From: Hyperoplus lanceolatus
Taxonomy: Eukaryota; Chordata; Actinopteri; Uranoscopiformes; Ammodytidae
Reading direction: 5' to 3'
NCBI GenBank assembly: GCA_026929865.2
Contig: CM049403.1
Span: 21,298,001-21,362,000 of the forward strand
DNA: 64,000 nucleotides
Of this stretch, positions 1 to 11,303 are shown piece after piece (the stretch's first letter is position 1; each line of letters starts with the position of its first letter). Below the pieces are notes generated by a model, which did no database searches, had not been told where the DNA came from, and was given only the letters and a program-made list of their open reading frames with translations. Both the position numbers and the translations under genes were made by a program.

Positions 1-336
1 AGATTTTCATAACCCTAACTCAACCCTAACCCTGGGCTATTTACATTGACCTCCACTCATTTCCTGAAGTGCTAGGGTTGGGCTAGGGTCGCTATCTCCC
101 ACTAGGACAGTCTTACATACATGAAGCTTACCCCACCCGTTAGCATCAGCCCTACAACTATATACACCAAAGGATTTGATTATAGAATGAAGAGAAATAG
201 ATTTGCATAACCCTAAGTCAACCCTAACCCTGGGCTATTTACATTGACCTCCACTCATCTCCTGAAGTGCTAGCGTTAGGCTAGGGTGGCTATCTCCCAC
301 TAGGAAAGTCTTACATGCATGAAACTTACCCCACCT
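1..336. repeat. Tandem repeat, 198-bp unit, about 1.7 copies
   Basis: The block starting at position 1 recurs at 199 with only scattered substitutions over about 137 bp, giving a period of 198 bp. Each unit carries spaced CCCTAA-like words near its start and reverse-oriented CTAGGGT words about 60 bp later. The array is cut by the window's left edge, so its full copy number is unknown. No coding potential is seen. Confidence 0.85.
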
Positions 337-820
337 ACACACGTATAGGTATTTTTTTGTGACCTTATCTTTTTCTGTGCAGGTGGCCTTTTGTCCACAC
401 GGAAACCTAACAACCTGACACAGAAAAACAGAACATTTTGAAAACTCTGAGCAAAGTGGATATTTTGTAAAACTCTATATTTCTGTAATGGTGGGGACAG
501 GGAAAGCAGAAGTTTTTTTAAATGCTGGAGTCATGACCAAATTATGTGTATTGCAATAGTTTAGATTTACTGAGCATGCGCCATCCTTGCTCAAGAAAAC
601 ACTCAATGTGCATGCTCACAATGTCACAATTCTATGGTGTTTGGAATAATACATTATTGCCACCTACTGTCCTAGCATGATTAAGTCAGCCCTTTCAATT
701 GTGTTTTTGTGTTGTCGTCAGAGAGTAAGCCCCTTCTTGTGAAGAAGAGTGGAGACAGATAACAAGGACCTTTGTTTCAAGACACAGAAATGGATATTAT
801 AGCACTGTGTAGACTAGGGC
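337..820. other. Non-coding stretch, nothing recognised
   Basis: No exon, RNA gene or terminal-repeat element could be recognised here. Confidence 0.5.
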
Positions 821-1194
821 TAGCCTGGCACCGCCCGCCTACCTACTTCCGCTCAATTTTCATTTCACTTCAGCAGTCAGTCTGAGGCTGCGGTGTATTC
901 ATGTGTTCCAGCTCACGCAGATTTCTGCCGGACAGCGAACAGAGTGAGTGGCTGAGAACGATGATGTCGAAGTCGTGTGCCAGCTTCAGTTGAAATCAGA
1001 AGCTGGCTCATGACATACGTCACCACCAAACGTTATGCGATTGGTTGGCAGATCCAGAATGGCACTGGGCAGATCCGATAGTTTTAAACTTCAACAGACA
1101 CCTGCCTCCAAGTGAGTGAATGTTTGTCAATAGAGCAGTTCCAGATCTTCTGTACAAATGAAATGAAGTACGATGGTCTGGTAGGACCAGGCTG
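821..1194. mobile_element. Short non-autonomous hAT-like MITE, copy 1
   Basis: The element starts (T)AGCCTGG and ends CCAGGCTG, giving an 8-bp terminal inverted repeat with one mismatch. It is flanked by the direct repeat GACTAGGGC at 812-820 and 1195-1203, consistent with an 8-bp hAT-type target duplication plus a chance base. A second copy lies at 46559-46894 and keeps the expected CAGCCTGG start. It has no coding capacity. The hAT assignment is inferred from TIR form and duplication length. Confidence 0.75.
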
Positions 1195-1209
1195 GACTAG
1201 GGCCTTCAT

Positions 1210-1818
1210 AGGCCTTTCACACCGCCGCAAAATCAGAGCCGGTTCCGGGGTAGTTCGGAGCTAGAGCCAGAATTTTGGTTTCACAACGCCAGAGAACCGG
1301 CTCCGGCCTGTAAAAAACGGTTCAACTCCAACCCCAGGATTGAGCTGGGCTTGAGGTAAGAACTACCTGCACCAGCGGCTGGAGGAGGGATTATCCTGAC
1401 CAACCAGACCAACTCAAACCTCATGCCCGCCATATTTAAAAACAAAGCTACTAGGAGACGTAAACACAACATAATTACCGAACGTAGCGATGAAATTGAC
1501 CGGCGAAAATAAGCTGTAGGGTTCTGTTTGCAAAGTGACACGTGTAAAAATAAGACGTATTCGCCGCTGTTGTTGTGCTTAAAGCTAGTGGTAGCTTTAG
1601 CGTTAGCCACAAGAGCAGCAGCTTAGGGCGACGTACACACACGTTTACAGTGACGTCATGACGTTGCTCTCTTGCCGGCTCCATGGCTGTCTCTGGTCGT
1701 TGTGAAACCAACCGCTTCATAACTAGGATAAGGCTGTAACCAGTTTTGAACTGGCCCCAGCACCAGCACCAGCACCAGCCCGGAACTGACTCATGGTTCT
1801 TTTTGGTGTGAAAGGCCT
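1210..1818. mobile_element. Non-autonomous DNA transposon, 14-bp perfect TIR
   Basis: The left end AGGCCTTTCACACC is the exact reverse complement of the right end GGTGTGAAAGGCCT. The body is GC-richer than its surroundings and has a short CAGCAC tandem near 1755. No clear target duplication is seen, so the superfamily is unassigned. Small reading frames inside (for example 1281-1610 minus) look like chance. Confidence 0.7.
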
Positions 1819-2722
1819 CTGGTGACTCTACTTGTATGCGGATATTGACTACGTTTAACGTTGACAAGAAACTAGTGGTGGGCAATAATTGGATAACGAT
1901 TATTAAGTGCGATAAAACTCCAGTCGATTACAACGTTAAGCTTTTGAAATAAATGCTCGATATGAAAAAACAAAACAAAAAAAACATTACTGATATGGAT
2001 TAACTTAACAGCCAATCACAAAGCAGAAATAAACGCAACAGCCAGTCAGATTGCAGTTTTTGCCTTTCCTGTCTAAGTACACGCCCATTTCCTGGTGCGA
2101 CGTACTGGTGTTTGAGCTTCTAGCGGTAAGGAAAGAGGAGAGCCGTGTGTAGTCACCTTGGCAAGAGTGAAGAGAGTCTTGTGTTTAGCGAGAAATGTCT
2201 GTTTATTGTGTGCTGTTTTTCCTCTTCATTAAATTAATTTGTGGGCTACACTGTGTCCCACTGCTACGATGACACCATAGCCGCGTAGCTGCCGCGGCCA
2301 GCGCTGTTCGCTCACTGTCCCTGTCGGCTTGCACCGAGCCATCTGTGCATTTACCGGCGAAATACGCTCACAACACAGGGGGAATAAATGTAGAATTTAC
2401 ATTATTGATTTAATTTACATTATTTTCTATAGGTTACTAGGCAAGCTATCTTATATTGTTTGTGAAGTTAAATGTTTGTATTTAAATGTGATTACATTTT
2501 CCCTTATTACAAATATGCTAATAAACAACATTGTATCGTTTAACTAATGAACACTAGTTTCATCAGGCTTCAGCAGTATCAAATTATATAACGTGATTAA
2601 TATCGATTTTGTTAAATACGGAAAAATAATCATGATTCAAATAACACTATAAGACTGTATGTTTTAAAGGATTCAAATGGAATGGACTTCTACTAATAAA
2701 CAGTTATATTTTATTTGATTGG
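1819..2722. other. Non-coding, possibly old transposon debris
   Basis: The sequence is AT-rich. The part from 1874 (tagtggtgggcaataattgg) resembles the start of dispersed fish DNA-transposon remnants, but I could not find a matching right end, so no element is called. Confidence 0.3.
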
Positions 2723-3145
2723 TTGTATTTGGTCAGGTTGTTTTGTCTTATGTCTGAGCTGGGAAAGACAGCTTCTAGCATCAGTGCCCCCGACTCCTGG
2801 AACAACTTACAGCAACAAATTAAACTAAATACCTTCATATCCTTTAATCAATTTAAACAAACTATCTTAAATCTGCCAAACTCTACCTGTAACTGTTTTA
2901 ATTAGGCTATATTGTACTTTCACCCATTTCATTTTAATTGCTGCCACTCTTCACCACTATGTAAATGTTTCAATTGTTTTTTTCTCTCTTCACCTGTTGT
3001 TGTGTATTTGATGTATTTGCATTGAATATTGTGTATGTATTGTTGTTTTTCCTTGGAATTTATTTGAACTCGACATCATTGTAAATGAGGTTCACCCCTC
3101 AATTGGTCTCTCGAGGATAAATAAAAGTTAAATAAATAAATAAAA
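2723..3145 (+). mobile_element. 3' end of a fish L2/Rex1-type LINE, ORF2 C-terminus
   Basis: Residues read from about 2750 (SELGKTASSISAPDSWNNLQ) match the usual C-terminal tail of reverse transcriptases of fish CR1/L2-like LINEs, where an 'APDSWNNLQ' type motif precedes a short lysine/phenylalanine-rich end. The frame stops at 2905. A 3'UTR follows, ending in the A-rich tail aaataaataaataaa near 3145. This is a 5'-truncated dead copy. The clade is inferred from the tail and C-terminal motif only. Confidence 0.65.
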
Positions 3146-3149
3146 TACA

Positions 3150-3236
3150 TTTATATATGTTGTATTTGTATTTTTACCACTGATGTAAACCTAATTTCCC
3201 TTTCGGGAAAAATAAAGTATTGAACTGAACTGAACT
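3150..3236 (+). repeat. LINE-type 3' tail with GAACT repeats
   Basis: The sequence ttccctttcgggaaaaataaag followed by tandem GAACT units is the typical 3' tail of a short retroelement copy. It abuts the preceding LINE tail, so two retrotransposed ends lie back to back. Confidence 0.5.
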
Positions 3237-3399
3237 GTACTTCATTTCTTAGATGCTGAATATTCCCCGAAAGGGGTGGAGGTTGAGATCACCAATCAGA
3301 CTGATGTGGTGGAAAGTAGAGGTTGCAGAGCAAAAACTTTTATAGGTGTTTTCGTTCTTCCCACCACACTGACCAATAATTATCGACCCATGCAAACGG

Positions 3400-5640
3400 A
3401 CTGACTATGAATCTGATGCATTTGCCAAAAGCTTTATGAAGCAACTGCTTGGGAACAAACACAGTGGCCGCCTTGTGTGCTCAACAGATGAAGTAAATCA
3501 CTTCCTCCAGGACACCCTGAGTGATCCATTGAGGGAACAAGAACTCAAGCTATCATCAGCCCAGCAGAGTTCAATCAGAGGTAGCCGAGTCTGAAGGAGG
3601 TTGAGGAATTCATTAAGGCAGCTCGCTACGCATCTGCTCTAGGACCCAGGGGAATACCATACATGGTCTATACGTGCTGCCCAGGGCATCTCAGAGACCT
3701 GACAAAGATCTTGAAGGTGATTTGGTGAAGGAGGACAGTTGCTGACCAGTAGTGGTGTGCTAAGGGAGTTTGGATCCCCAAACAGGAAAACTCGAAGAAC
3801 ATCAGTCAGTTTCGGTCAATGTCACTGCTGAGTGTCGAAGGGTAGGTTGTGTTTGGACCTGGCCAAGTCTTGTGCGTAGCATTCCATTCTACCAGAGTCA
3901 GGTAGCCCCTGTTGGTCTATACTGTACAACTGACAACAGTTGAGTCCCTTAAGAGGAAGATCAGCAGCTTTCTTCGGAATTGGCTGGTTATTCCATACAG
4001 TCTCATGTGCAGTCTCAGCACTGCACTGTATGGGACCAGTAACATCGTGCAGCTACCATTGAGGGGCATCACTCAAGAGTTCATGGTGATACGCACAAGA
4101 GAAGCCCTACAGCACAGGAACTCCAGGGACTGCACAGTGTCCTCAGCGGGCATCAAGGTGAGGACAGGAAGGAAATGGAGGCCAGATCAATCAGTGGAGG
4201 TGGCATAGTCTCGCTCAAGGCAAAAGTAAGCCCCAACCACAGCGAGTTCTACCAGGCTCCAATGTGGAAGTGACAAAAAATTCAGTTCACCGAGCGGCCA
4301 CTAACAGGTACCAAAACAGAGCAATATCTGATTGACTCATATGTTAAATAGGCCGTTTTCAAAGTATTATCAGACCTATTTACGGCCTGGTCCAAAGAAA
4401 CATTCTAATCTGCATGTTTAGGTCATATCTCCATGACAAAACTGAGGGGGGTGAATTTTCTTGGATTACGCTAGTTTTTAAACTATTGGAGATTAAAATT
4501 CACAAATAATTAGGAACTTGAATGACAGCCGCCCGCTGGCCCTCACTTCGCCTCGGAGTTATACGTCATATCAATGCCCTTTTTCGGTGAGAGGAAATGA
4601 GGCAGAGTAAAATTCTGAGAAGATGGCGACGCGCTAAGGCCAAAACGATTGGATGTAGTTGCAAAAGGCACTGGTGATCATCATTGCAACTAGGAGAGCG
4701 GCCTTGGGTTATTTCTGAAAGACTCCCTGGTCAGCAAGGTCCAGGGCAAGATGAGACACCATCTACTCCAGTAAGGGGTCCGAGAAGGCCTGGAGGAGGA
4801 GCGAATGAGACTCCGGCAGCAGGCAGCGTTGGAGGTGGGACAGTACGCTGTAGCGCAGGATCACATGGTCAAAAATCATGCAGGCAGACTTCATCGTGTC
4901 TGGTTCCTTACCAAGCCCAGGAAACCTCCACATCTGGGGAAAAGAGCGAAACACCTTCTTTGCTCTGGTAGAGGGTCTTTTGAACATCTCCTTAGTAGCT
5001 GCCCCAAAGCCCTTGTGGGTGGTCGCTATCTTTGGTGCCACCAGGTGATTAGGGCAGTTGCTGAGAGTATAGCTTAAGCCATCAGCTCCAGCAAACACCA
5101 CCAAGCCCCAAAGAAGGCAATCAAACAGGCCTTCTCTACACAGCCTCTGACTGGCAACTGCAGGCTGACTTGGGAAGGCAGCTGAATTTTCCACAACACA
5201 TCACAACAATATCACTCCAGCCAGACATGACCATCATCTCCGAAGCATCAAAACAACTTATTGAGTTGGAACTCACAGTGCCCTGGGAAGAGTGCAAATT
5301 ACCAGGAACTTGTGGAGGAGTGCAAGGACAGAGGCTGGAAAGCATTATTTGAGCCCATCAAAGTCAGCTGTAGAGGCTTCGCAGGATGCTCACTCTGCAA
5401 AGTATTTGGTCGGTTCGGGTTTACAGGAGAGGCAAGAAAGAGGGCCATCCAATCTGCGAGCGAAGCCGCAGAGAAAGCTACAAGGTGGTTTAAAAGGGCT
5501 GATCGGTGGTTTGCTGCTGGGACGCATGTCAGGATCTGATCAACCCTGGCTGGGTCACCTGGGTGAGGGTGTCTGATGTTACAAGACCCGAATCACACGA
5601 TGACCCCAGGTCACATCACTGAAGATGCATCCAGGCGATG
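3400..5640 (+). pseudogene. Fossil R2-superclade LINE (reverse transcriptase and restriction-like endonuclease)
   Basis: Broken frames in order recall the single long ORF of restriction-like-endonuclease LINEs (R2/NeSL/Hero group). About 3400-3850 has the region before the palm, including a degenerate 'SxSLLSVEG' RT motif. At 3912-4208 lies the thumb-like region (LTTVESLKRKISSFLRNWL and a downstream 'GRKW'). From 4805 comes the C-terminal part: a C..H....C finger (FEHLLSSCPK) and, at about 5200-5290, the endonuclease core QPDMTII...LIELELTVPWE, which carries the conserved PD and E. The palm with the catalytic aspartates is deleted between 3850 and 3910. There are many frameshifts and stops. 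The 3'UTR-like sequence runs to about 5640. Clade placement is from remembered family motifs. Confidence 0.7.
4245..4683. other. Unidentified insertion inside the R2-like fossil
   Basis: Coding similarity to the LINE stops at about 4245 and resumes about 4700. The intervening 440 bp does not translate into LINE-like sequence and contains no terminal inverted repeat I could see. It could be a decayed insert or simply the most eroded part of the ORF. Confidence 0.35.
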
Positions 5641-6729
5641 TTTCCTACATATATTCTAAAGGAGGTAATTTTTTAGATCTCTTATGATTTGAATAAATAC
5701 TTTACTAGCCCAAATGTTTTAGGGAAAGGTAAAAATATGTAAATATCTCACATTAAACTATTTTCTTAATTGTAATTCTCGTGTGACTAAATTTAATAAA
5801 ATAAATAAATAAAGATATGGTATTGTCCTTTATCAACCTACACTCACTCATATTTTCAACAAAGGGTGTTTTGTTTTGGTTTAAGACTTCCACAAGTATG
5901 GTCTTGTCTAATATCTGTTGGGATTTGTTATTTTCTGTTTGTATCCGGCTTTTTTTAAAGCTTAAATATTAGAAGCGTGCACATGTTTAGATGCTTTTTT
6001 ATGAGCTTAAAAATAAGCTTAATATGTCCTATAGGGTATAAATGTATCATAAAAGGATAGCCAAATGCTCAAGCCAGATTTGTCCTTTGACATGGGGCCT
6101 TTTAGTTCTTCAGCAAGCAATATCAGTTATGGAAACAAAACCTTTTGATTTCACAAATGAAAATTAACCTTATTCTCTTCTCCTTCTCCACAAGCACTTT
6201 TGTTTAAAAAAATACAACAGATGGTTGATATTTACAGCACAAGGACTCTGATAGCCTCAGGTAAGCTGACTTGGAAAAGTATATGAAATTGACCTTTAAA
6301 CAATCAACCTATTAGTGGTTGTCTAAACTTTCCGGTGTCATTGTATTTATCCGTATGGGGATCCCCAGCCATCTGGCAACAGACTGGACTAAATCAAACC
6401 ATAATCCACAGTGACAAACAGTGTTTACCCCACAAGTCTCACAGTGGCATCTTTTTGGAAATATTTCAAATGTGATTGAGGCCTACCCCATGTCATACTT
6501 AAACATTGCCATTACATGTGTTTATATGAGCAATTACGAAGTCTACATAAAATACAACTTTTTTCCAGTTAAAGCTTCCTTTCCCAGTTCAGAAGTCTAC
6601 TCAATCGTCAGTGAACATTTTAGATTGCCACTAGGGTCTTCTTTAAAAAATATCTAATGCAAGGACAGCATGCTCATGCCAGAAATGGTGCAGGTATTTA
6701 TTAAATATGTGTTTATCTACACTAGTACA
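5641..6729. other. Non-coding, nothing recognised
   Basis: AT-rich sequence without a supported gene or repeat. The short frame at 6421-6657 has no family resemblance. Confidence 0.5.
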
Positions 6730-6731
6730 TA

Positions 6732-7598
6732 CACTCAACAAAAATATAAACGCAACATTTTTGTTTTTGCTCCCATTTTTCATGAGATGGACTTAAAGAT
6801 CTAAAATTCATTCCAGATACACAATATTACCATTTCTCTCAAACATTGTTCACAAATCTGTCTAAATGTGTGATAGTGACCACTTCTGCTTTACTGAGAT
6901 AATCCATCCCACCTCACAGGTGTGCCACATCAAGATGCTGATCTGACATCATGATTAGTGCACAGGTGTGCCTTAGACTGTCCACAATAAAAGGCCACTC
7001 TGAAATGTGCATTTTTTTGCTTTATTGTGGGTCTGGGGACTCAGAACCAGTCAGTATCTGGTGTGACCACCATTTGCCTCATGCAGTGCAACACATCTTC
7101 TTCGCATAGAATTGATCAGATTGTCTATTGTGGCCTGTGGAATGTTGGTCCACTCCTCTTCAATGGCTGTGCGAAGTTCTGAAACGCCTTTGGAGATGGC
7201 TTATGGTGGAGAAATGAACATTCAATGCACGAGCAACAGATCTGGTTGACATTCCTGCTGTCAGCATGCCAATTGCATGCTCCCTCAATGCTTGTGGCAT
7301 TTTGCTGTGAGACAAAACTGCACATTTCAGGGTGGCCTTTTATTGTGGACAGTCTAAGGCACACCTGTGCACTAATCATGATGTCAGATCAGCATCTTGA
7401 TGTGGCACACCTGTGAGGTGGGATGGATTATCTCAGCAAAGCAGAAGTGCTCACTATCACACATTTAGACAGATTTGTGAACAATGTTTGAGAGAAATGG
7501 TATTATTGTGTATCTGGAATGAATTTTAGATCTTTAAGTCCATCTCATGAAAAATGGGAGCAAAAACAAAAGTGTTGCGTTTATATTTTTGTTGAGTA
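6732..7598 (-). mobile_element. Internally deleted Tc1-like element (same family as 29916-31535)
   Basis: The terminal sequence CACTCAACAAAAATATAAAC at 6732 is mirrored by the right end at 7598, with TA at 6730-6731 and 7599-7600, the Tc1/mariner target site. The subterminal regions (about 250 bp each) match those of the longer copy at 29916-31535. Relative to that copy about 750 bp of transposase is missing. The element lies in the opposite orientation. Confidence 0.9.
7051..7300 (-). pseudogene. Transposase remnant, Tc1-like, central deletion
   Basis: On the minus strand the N-terminus starts at 7300 with MPQALREHAIGMLTAGMSTR, part of the paired-like helix-turn-helix DNA-binding region. 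After about 41 codons the reading jumps at about 7180 to the C-terminal coding region, out of frame, and terminates. The C-terminal frame ends with the stop at 7051-7053. The whole DD34E catalytic core is gone, so it cannot encode an active enzyme. Any mobility would have needed transposase from another copy. Confidence 0.85.
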
Positions 7599-7600
7599 TA

Positions 7601-10419
7601 GATAGAGATCTTTATCAGCCTTTTCTAGCCAAATGTTTGTATCAGGACAATACAATTCTTAAGGGCACCAACCTTAAGTGGGTTCCCATGAACATTTTAA
7701 TCTTAACTTTGATCATTGAGATCTACAACTGATATTCTTGATATTCAACATGAGAGGTTTGGTGTGGCTCCCTTTGAACACTCGAGGAGACGGGCTGTTG
7801 GTATCATTCTAGACTAAAATGATCAGAGGTTTCGATCACCTGTACAATGTGTTACACAAGCAGGAGGACAGTGTGTCCTTAGTGGCTTGGCTTCTGGTGA
7901 TTGAGGGTGAAATCACTCAGATCTTTGAGTACGATTGCGGCAAAAGATGAAGGGAGAGTAAAAGAGGTGCACAGGGATGGCACCAGCAAAAGTATACCAG
8001 TGACCCTTGACTGAGCTTTACCACCAACAACTTGAACCAGCGGAAATTAGGGAGGGTGGGGGAGCACTCGAAAAAAGGCAGAAACACTGAAAAGGGGAAG
8101 AGAGTGAAAGAGAGCAAGAAGCCACAGGCAGGGGGAAACAGAAACAGAGGGGAGGGGTGGAAACAGAGAGACAGAATGAGCAAGAGCGATTAGAGGTTCA
8201 GATTTACCAAAACATGACTTAAGCAATTAACTGTGAACAGCCCAGTCAAGGTCATCGACAGAGGGCTAAAGAGCCGTTCCTGGAGGCAAAGCCACCACCA
8301 ATTTATTTAAGCCACTGCATCCGATTGGCCTATTGCGCGTTTTTAGGTGCCACTTTTGCCTTTCTAAAAATGGTCAAATCTTTGGCAACAATCCTGTGGG
8401 AGTATATTGAAAAGGAACGTGTGGAAAATATTAGATCATGGCCCAACGTCCCTGTCTTTCCTCTCAATAGCAATATGAAACAATTTTCCTTCATCCCAAC
8501 TGTTAGTCTAGTCCTGCAGCGACCATCTAGGAGCTCAACGTTGGTGTTATTCTTTTTGCCAAGCTTTAATTGCATTATATTTGCAGAGTCATAACCTAGG
8601 TAACCTACACAAAATGATTCATATTCCAGATTTTGAAAACTTATTAAAACAGTGAAAACGGCTCTACATAAATGTGTTGAACTTAGATTTATTTTTGCAT
8701 TTATTCAATGAGTAAACAATGTCAGAAAATATTTTTTTTTAGTGCACACGTAGCACATCTTCCATCAACAAAACACTCTGGTTTGTGATTGTCAAGTCAA
8801 TTCGATTAATCTTCTCAAGGGGCTTCACCATGAGCTGCACAGCATATGACACCCGCTGTCTTTAGACATACAATTTTGATAACGATTAAGATGATAGAGA
8901 TACATTATCATTCTTTGACTACCTACCAACAGGTTGTCATGCTCTGGCAGCAGTGCAGCTGGACTACATTAACATACAGTGCAGTAGGATTGTTTAGTAA
9001 ACCATTTAACACATCATGAAAACAATCCAACCTACCAACTACCCTCTTCCACAACTTACCTCTTTCCACATTAAACCAACTTTAAATTTCGTCAGAACAT
9101 TTAATTGGTACCTTGCTGCTTAAAATATACAAATTTGCTTGGTTACCATGTCTAATTGTCATCGTAAAAATGTCAGTAAAATATATATTCAGGTTCAAGA
9201 GAGTCTGGCGTTTAGATTAGAAATCACTTGGATAACCCAGATGGTTGTGAACACAGATATGCAAACACCTTTATACACCCATGGAAATTGAAAACAAATA
9301 CAGTTTTGAATGAATACATGTCCTCAATCCAATAAACTACCATGTAAACCGCACTATATTAGCACCTGGAGCTGTTACAAATTAGGATGTGAAATATGAT
9401 CTTAGGTCCACTGGTATTATAGGCCAAGTGGATAAACTTCAGTTTGGTTGGTGCCTTCATTTTTGGTTTTGTGATGTGGTGACTCGCCTTGCCTTCAAAT
9501 TGAAATGCCAGAACTATGTAATCCAGTCCATCTGAGAATGTGTGTTTTGTCATTTATTTTTCTAAGGAAGTAAAGGAGCCATATAACAGGTTCATTTCTA
9601 CAATATACAAAAGCCTCCCAAGAGTGAAAAGACTGAGAGGGAGAAAGCAGAAGAGAAAAAGACTTTGAATCAGTGATCGATGAGGTGGCTTTATTTGACT
9701 TCAAAGACTTCTAGAGCCGTCCAGGCCAAGTTTTGGCTCCCTTTTTGCTTTTTCAGTGGTTGAACTGAAGCACGTGATTTGCCTCAGTTCTCGCTGGAAG
9801 CCTACCCCTGCTGTTGCAAACAAAAAGATCCAAACAATGTCACTTTCAGTCTGGCACAACATGTCAATGGCTATTTTTTCCCCATTCTCCAAATCCCGCC
9901 CCCCCCTTTTCCATCCTTTTTGGCATTCATTTTTATTGGTGGCCTTGTTTTGTACCCAGTGCCCAGTGGTCCCTACGCAAAAGGAGCTCGGATTCTTTCC
10001 CCTATTCCCCTTTGTGAGGAGGTGCGTGCTGGGAATATCTATGGTTACTCATATCAGAGGTCTTGTAAACTCTGCCTTTCGACTGTGTGGTTTTGGCATT
10101 TTTCTTTGTGTTAGGCCTGAGTGATGAGAAACATTGTGACTCAATCATGAAACAACTAACTTAATCAAGGAGGCTAGCCTAGTTTTCATGAGCAAAAGTT
10201 CACTCTCTTTGGGCATGTGAAAAAGGTGCATGAAAAGCTTTTACCTCCAATTATGGATGACCCTTACACATTTTATGGAACAGTCAGATTGGTTCCTTTG
10301 CTTGTTAGTTCAACAGACATATAGCAGTGTAATTTTTTTCTGAGTAACTTCTATACTCTCTCAGACAGTCAGGTTGCAGACATGTCCAGCATTACAACAC
10401 CTCACATAGAGGCAGTTGT
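7601..10419. other. Long non-coding stretch
   Basis: No exon with convincing splice sites or family similarity is visible on either strand. Frames such as 7917-8183 minus and 9756-10124 plus are low-complexity or lack recognisable motifs. Confidence 0.5.
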
Positions 10420-10475
10420 AGAATTCCCCACGGGGATCAATAAAGTATTGCTGATTTCTGATTGATTTCTGAGCT
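10420..10475 (+). repeat. LINE/SINE-type 3' tail with CTGATT repeats
   Basis: The sequence ccccacggggatcaataaag is followed by CTGATTT/CTGATTG units, the form of a severely 5'-truncated retroelement 3' end. Confidence 0.5.
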
Positions 10476-10837
10476 AGAAAGAAGCTCTATGTACATGTTT
10501 TTTACACTGTAGACGGAATCCCCTACTCAGGTAGGTACAGTCTATGTATTATCCCACCTACTTTTGCTTCAACACTAAAGCAATGCACTATACCCATAAC
10601 AGCACTGTGGTCACTGTTGTTGCTGAGCCTGATCTCTGACATCTCTGTGGAGAGAGCAAGAGAAACATTTCCCTGCATGTATCAATACAGTGTCATCATA
10701 ATGAAAATCCCCTTGCTTCTACACTTCCACACTTACTAACACAACTTCATACATACACAAAAGTATATACATTCAGCATCATGCTTTACCTACAGCCTTC
10801 ATCAATCCTTCTCGCTTATACTTACAATAGTGATGAT

Positions 10838-11075
10838 CAAATCAAATCAAATCAAATCAGTTTTATTTGTATAGCCCAATATCACAAATAGACATTTGCC
10901 CCAGTGGGCTTTACATTCCATACAATATGATACAATATGACACCTTGCCCTGTTCTCCCAGTAAAAAACCCTTTACCGGGATTGAAAATAAATATTTGAA
11001 GAAATCTCAGGGAGAGTCGACAAAGTAAGGGATCCCTCTCCCAGGATGGAAATGCTGCAAGATGTCATAAGTGGA
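10838..11075 (-). mobile_element. 3' fragment of a Rex3/RTE-type LINE
   Basis: The left edge has tandem AATCA units (TGATT on the minus strand) followed by ttttatttgtatagcccaat. Read on the minus strand this is a 3' end finishing 'gggctatacaaataaaa' plus a TGATT tail, characteristic of Rex3/RTE elements of fish. It is strongly 5'-truncated and non-coding. Confidence 0.65.
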
Positions 11076-11176
11076 GAAAATCACGAAGGAATTTGATCAT
11101 TGACCAGATGTTTCCATGGTATTACTAATGTAAAGCGCAAATAGTGTGGATGCTGGAGGACTTCTGATGCTGCCAC

Positions 11177-11205
11177 GGGGGGGGGGGGGGGGGGGGGGGG
11201 GGGGG
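11177..11205 (+). repeat. Homopolymer G29
   Basis: An uninterrupted run of 29 G. The exact length is likely uncertain because such runs are prone to sequencing error and slippage. Confidence 0.9.
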
Positions 11206-11303
11206 ATCCACACCGTCTCATTTCACCACCAGGCAGACAGACAACCAATGAGCGAAGCAAAAATGAATTTAAAGATTTAAAGAACAAGCATGCGAGTAGA
11301 AAG

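Noticed and set aside
1..336. Telomeric repeat array
   Set aside because: CCCTAA words are spaced and imperfect, not a continuous TTAGGG tract.
9756..10124. 122-codon frame with overlapping frames of similar size
   Set aside because: Three overlapping open frames in one GC-richer patch, none with motif or splice support.
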